Assembly: GCA_050949255.1 (NCBI GenBank)
Contig: JBMNFJ010000016.1
Location: 62,001 to 126,000 of the forward strand
From: UBA3941 sp002385665
GTDB taxonomy: Bacteria; Bacillota; Clostridia; Caldicoprobacterales; UBA3941
Reading direction: 5' to 3'
DNA: 64,000 nt
Position 1 is the first letter of the stretch; each line of letters starts with the position of its first letter. Below, one piece after another: positions 60,784 through 64,000 of the stretch. Under the pieces are notes generated by a model. It was not told the origin of the DNA. It saw only the letters and a list, made by a program, of their open reading frames with translations, and ran no database searches. Both the position numbers and the translations under genes were made by a program.

Positions 60784-62052
60784 CTAGACCTTATATACCT
60801 CCACATGCTTGCGAAGCTCTAGGGATAGTTGATTTAAATTTCTGGAGGATGCTACCATCTTTGCTATTGAATTTTTCTGTTCCTGGGTGGCAGCGGCAAT
60901 CTCCTGGCTGGCTGCAGCCGCTTCTTCTGATACAGCGGATATGTTTTGCATGGCGTAGGTAACATCATCCTTGTCCTTTTCCATAATAGCGATGGATTCG
61001 CTGATATCATTTATACGATTTATGATGTTTTCGATATTAGTTGCTATAATATTAAAGGTTTTAGCAGTATTATCTACGGCATCTGTCTGTTCTGCTACCA
61101 CCTCGTCCATGGTATCCATCATGGCAAATGCGGTATCAGCCTCTTTAAGTATCCCTTCCATGATCTCTTCTACATGCTCAGTAGACTGCTTGCTACTGTC
61201 CGCCAGCTTACGAACTTCGTCTGCTACAACCGCAAAGCCTCTGCCCGCTTCACCTGCCCTGGCTGCCTCAATGGCAGCGTTCAAGGCCAAAAGGTTGGTT
61301 TGCTCAGCGATGGTGTTGATAGTAGTAACAAACTCGCCTATGCTCTGGGATTTCTCTACGAAGGATCTAATAAACTGGGATACTTCTTCAGCAGTCCGGG
61401 CACTTCTTATATTGGCCCTTTTAAGGGTTTCAACAGCCCTAATGCCTTGGGTATTCAATTCCCGCATATTCTCAGAGTCATCAGCTACGTTTGTAGTATT
61501 TTCATGTACCAAATGAATTTGTTGGGAGAGGTGGGTGATGAGATTAACCGCTTTCTCTGCTTCGCTGGCTTGTTCAGAAGCACCATGTGCTATGTCGTCC
61601 ATGGTAGCGGATATATCATCCATAGTGGCGTTTATCCCCTCGGAGTTGGTATTTAGTATTTCTGAAGCTTGTACCAATTCCAAAGAAATGGTCTTGAGTG
61701 AACCCAGGATGGCTCTGAGTTCTTCCATCATATTGTTGAAGCTGGTTGATACGGATTCCAAGCCCTGAAATTCATTAAGATCCAGGCTCTGGTTCAGATC
61801 CCTGTTCTTTACACGCTGCATTATGTATACAACTGAATCCAGCTTTCCTTTTGCCTCACTTACCAAAATATAGGTTATGAGTTCAATTGCAACGGCCAGA
61901 ATAACAACAATGATTGCAAATTCATAGAATTTCAACCCTAATACCAGGGTTATTAGCGCGCTGAATATCAAGGCAAAAATACCTGCTGTAATGAAAGGGT
62001 TGGCGATGAGAAATCGTAATCTTTTCCGAATGAACTCATTTATTACTTCCAT
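60784..62052 (-). CDS. methyl-accepting chemotaxis protein
   Basis: This 422-residue transducer has two adjacent membrane helices (residues ~17-35 and ~38-58), only a minimal loop between them and no extracellular sensor domain, then a HAMP-like segment and a long coiled-coil signalling domain. The conserved tip reads NTIAEQTNLLALNAAIEAAR (~258-277), followed by AGRGFAVVADEVRKLAD. The start is ATG at 62052 behind GGGGAGGATC. It signals to CheA/CheW. It lies alone between purL and a MATE gene. Confidence 0.93.
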   Translation of the reverse strand: MEVINEFIRKRLRFLIANPFITAGIFALIFSALITLVLGLKFYEFAIIVVILAVAIELITYILVSEAKGKLDSVVYIMQRVKNRDLNQSLDLNEFQGLESVSTSFNNMMEELRAILGSLKTISLELVQASEILNTNSEGINATMDDISATMDDIAHGASEQASEAEKAVNLITHLSQQIHLVHENTTNVADDSENMRELNTQGIRAVETLKRANIRSARTAEEVSQFIRSFVEKSQSIGEFVTTINTIAEQTNLLALNAAIEAARAGEAGRGFAVVADEVRKLADSSKQSTEHVEEIMEGILKEADTAFAMMDTMDEVVAEQTDAVDNTAKTFNIIATNIENIINRINDISESIAIMEKDKDDVTYAMQNISAVSEEAAAASQEIAAATQEQKNSIAKMVASSRNLNQLSLELRKHVEVYKV

Positions 62053-62239
62053 GAAAGATCCTCCCCAAAAAATAATAATATTTACCATATTATATCATGT
62101 TTTTTATGGACTGCAATGAAAAACGCGAATATTGACGAACACAATAGCCACTTAAGTGTGATATACTAATAGTCAGGTGTTTAATTACATGAATTGAAAA
62201 AACGGGGTTCAGCAATTTGTAAAGGAAGTGAACAGGTCT

Positions 62240-63634
62240 ATGACCCTAAAAAATCGCGATATAGATATGTGTAATGGACCGCTGTTTAAGAAGATGATTT
62301 TATTCGCCTTGCCTATTATGGCGATGAACCTATTACAGCTCTTATTCAATGCGGCGGACATGATTGTAGTCGGACGCTTTGCAGGCAGAGAAGCCCTGGC
62401 AGCGGTGGGTGCCACAGGTGCCCTGATTAATCTAATTATAAACTTGTTTATGGGTTTATCGGTTGGTACCAGCGTTGTTGTAGCTCAGGATTATGGCGCT
62501 CATAAATACGATGATGTTAGCAAATCCGTACACACTTCAATTTCTATCAGTGTAATAGGCGGATTGATTGTAATGATAATTGGTCTTGTCTTTTGTAGGC
62601 CTTTATTGATAATGATGGGTACACCGGATGATATTATTGATCTATCCATACTGTATATGAGGATATATTTTCTTGGTATGCCCGCCAGCATGGTCTATAA
62701 TTTTGGTGCGGCGATTCTGCGCGCTGTTGGAGACAGTCGTCGTCCCATGTATTATCTTACTATCGCCGGTATCGTAAATGTAATTTTTAATCTGTTTTTT
62801 GTTATAGTTTTTGGTATGGGAGTTGCCGGTGTAGCATGGTCAACGGTTATCTCCCAATATCTCTCCATGTTACTTATAATGACTTGTCTTTACAGAAGTC
62901 ACGGAGCAATATGTTTCGTTCCTCGCGAGATACAGATAAACTGGGGGAAATTTAAGGATATAGTTAAGATTGGTTTACCTGCAGGGTTGCAGGGATCATT
63001 GTTTTCCATTTCAAATGTGCTTATCCAATCAGCGGTTAATTCCTTTGGTTCAACTCTGATAGCCGCCAACTCTGCATCTGGGAATGTAGAAGGTCTTATC
63101 GGTACTACCATGAATTCCTATTATAATGCGGCCATTACCTTTACAGGACAGAATATGGGGGCAAAGAAATATGACAGGATAGACACCATCGCTAAAATTT
63201 GTACAGCCCTGGTCTTCTCTACCTGGATTGTTTTAGGTGGGGTAATCCTGCTTATTGGAAAGCCAATTCTCAGCATATATACTTCCAATCCCGAGGTTAT
63301 CGAGTTGGGAATGCTGCGGATGAAGGTCATGATGTCTGCATACTTCACATGTGGGATTATGAACGTATTTCCAGGCATGACCAGAGGTATGGGGTACTCA
63401 ATATTGCCGATGCTCTCTACCCTCATAGGTGCCTGCCTAATGAGGATAGTTTGGCTTGCTACATTTTTCAAATGGTATCCTACGGTTATCATGCTCTTTA
63501 TTTGCTATCCGGTAACCTGGGCCCTAGCCGGGATTGGTCAGGTAGCCAGCTTTTTCTATGCACGTAAGCAGATCCGTAAAGAAGGTTCAGCCCCAGTAGT
63601 CCCCAAGGCTTCGCTTAAGTCCGTGGGGGTATAA
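62240..63634 (+). CDS. MATE-family multidrug/cation efflux transporter
   Basis: This 464-residue membrane protein has twelve predicted helices in two six-helix halves, the MATE layout. Typical segments are GPLFKKMILFALPIMAMNLLQLL (core KMILFALPIM), FNAADMIVVGRFAG (~33), AVGATGALINL (~51), the GMPASMVYNFGAAILRAVGD turn (core NFGAAILRAVGD) and, in the second half, NMGAKKYDR (~304). The start is ATG at 62240 with AAGGAAGTGA eight bases upstream; a GTG at 62228 would leave no spacing. It probably exports cationic compounds by Na+ or H+ exchange. Confidence 0.93.
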   Translation: MTLKNRDIDMCNGPLFKKMILFALPIMAMNLLQLLFNAADMIVVGRFAGREALAAVGATGALINLIINLFMGLSVGTSVVVAQDYGAHKYDDVSKSVHTSISISVIGGLIVMIIGLVFCRPLLIMMGTPDDIIDLSILYMRIYFLGMPASMVYNFGAAILRAVGDSRRPMYYLTIAGIVNVIFNLFFVIVFGMGVAGVAWSTVISQYLSMLLIMTCLYRSHGAICFVPREIQINWGKFKDIVKIGLPAGLQGSLFSISNVLIQSAVNSFGSTLIAANSASGNVEGLIGTTMNSYYNAAITFTGQNMGAKKYDRIDTIAKICTALVFSTWIVLGGVILLIGKPILSIYTSNPEVIELGMLRMKVMMSAYFTCGIMNVFPGMTRGMGYSILPMLSTLIGACLMRIVWLATFFKWYPTVIMLFICYPVTWALAGIGQVASFFYARKQIRKEGSAPVVPKASLKSVGV

Positions 63635-63696
63635 TATGGATACAGGACGTAATAATAGCTATTATAAATACAAGTTTATTATGTAATAAGATAATG

Positions 63697-63799
63697 CGTT
63701 GTGTAATTAAAATATGTCGGTTATGGCTATTGACCGTTATATCAATGAGGTCATCCGCTTATCAATAGCTCACAACCTTATATAATGAACAAGTACAAA
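63697..63799 (+). repeat. dispersed palindromic repeat, copy B
   Basis: GGTTATGGCTATTGA (63719-63733) and TCAATAGCTCACAACC (63762-63777) form an imperfect inverted repeat. The loop has ATCAATGAGGTCATCCGCTT and the right flank TTATATAATGAACAAGTACAA, matching copy A. Left of the arms is GCGTTGTGTAATTA. It lies between the MATE gene and the last partial gene. Confidence 0.75.
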
Positions 63800-63924
63800 G
63801 ATTGAGCAATATCAACCTAACGGGATAAGGGTGTAGTTTTTATCGTCAATATGCTATAGAATTGTCTTGAGGCTTTTTGAGTGGCACCAGGAAAGGATTT
63901 GGGATACAAGAGGAGGGAAATAAT

Positions 63925-64000
63925 ATGCTTTTAAACAAGGCAACAATTAAGAGCAATAGGGCGGATTGGGAGGCTATGGGAATAGAACTGCCCCGATTTA
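63925..64000 (+). CDS. partial gene, possibly mannitol/uronate dehydrogenase family
   Basis: A clear start (AGGAGGGAAATAAT then ATG) opens a frame of 25 codons cut off by the window end. The sequence MLLNKATIKSNRADWEAMG, continuing IELPRF, resembles the N terminus of mannitol dehydrogenase/fructuronate reductase-type enzymes (WEKAGIxLPxFD). Too little is visible to be sure. Confidence 0.4.
   Translation, partial: MLLNKATIKSNRADWEAMGIELPRF

Overview
The window looks like chromosomal DNA of a strictly anaerobic, Gram-positive bacterium of the class Clostridia. The evidence is anaerobic (class III) ribonucleotide reductase, rubrerythrin, an archaeal-type phosphoglycerate mutase, MinD-type ferredoxin ATPases, long-form PurL, ECF vitamin uptake behind an FMN riboswitch, strong AGGAGG-type ribosome binding sites, and frequent TTG/GTG starts. 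The genus cannot be fixed from the sequence. I see no rRNA, tRNA, CRISPR array, transposase or prophage.

Layout. Bases 1-9932 hold the 3' end of pgi, a Gfo/Idh/MocA oxidoreductase, a small holin-like membrane protein, rubrerythrin, a short RecQ helicase, an ABC exporter, then galU and a phosphohexomutase. Bases 9969-18058 carry L-rhamnose catabolism: rhaB, a transducer-family (ASRT-like) protein, rhaA and a class II aldolase. This set is interrupted by a GntR/YtrA-regulated ABC exporter on the opposite strand and a GNAT acetyltransferase. Bases 18250-28989 hold fba, murC, a two-domain MetH-like methyltransferase, nrdDG behind a pair of candidate NrdR boxes, apgM and an FGGY sugar kinase. Bases 29236-32460 hold trkA-trkH and a small zinc-ribbon membrane protein.

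Bases 32524-36723 are a compact seven-gene cluster: DUF5320, DUF134, NifX-like, two MinD/ferredoxin ATPases, Mrp and a second NifX-like gene. It resembles the orange-protein (ORP) clusters of anaerobes and starts with a strong promoter carrying two copies of a palindrome. Ribonuclease Z, an ADP-ribosylglycohydrolase-family protein, a membrane protein, tex, an amidohydrolase and a NitT/TauT-type ABC importer follow. Then come an FMN riboswitch with ribU, and the t6A genes tsaE-tsaB-rimI-(DUF1461)-tsaD.

Bases 51175-55086 encode a ~1303-residue SF1 helicase with six tandem ~92-residue repeats in its N-terminal half, preceded by a ~580-base AT-rich non-coding stretch. The last part has a double-HD (HD-GYP) protein, a purL split by a -1 frameshift and lacking the glutaminase cysteine, a chemotaxis transducer, a MATE exporter and the start of a probable polyol/uronate dehydrogenase.

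The most interesting signals are the repeat-helicase, a family of five dispersed palindromic intergenic repeats that I do not recognise, the ORP-like cluster with its paired operators, and the double lesion in purL. Functions come from recognised motifs and family knowledge; no database search was run.
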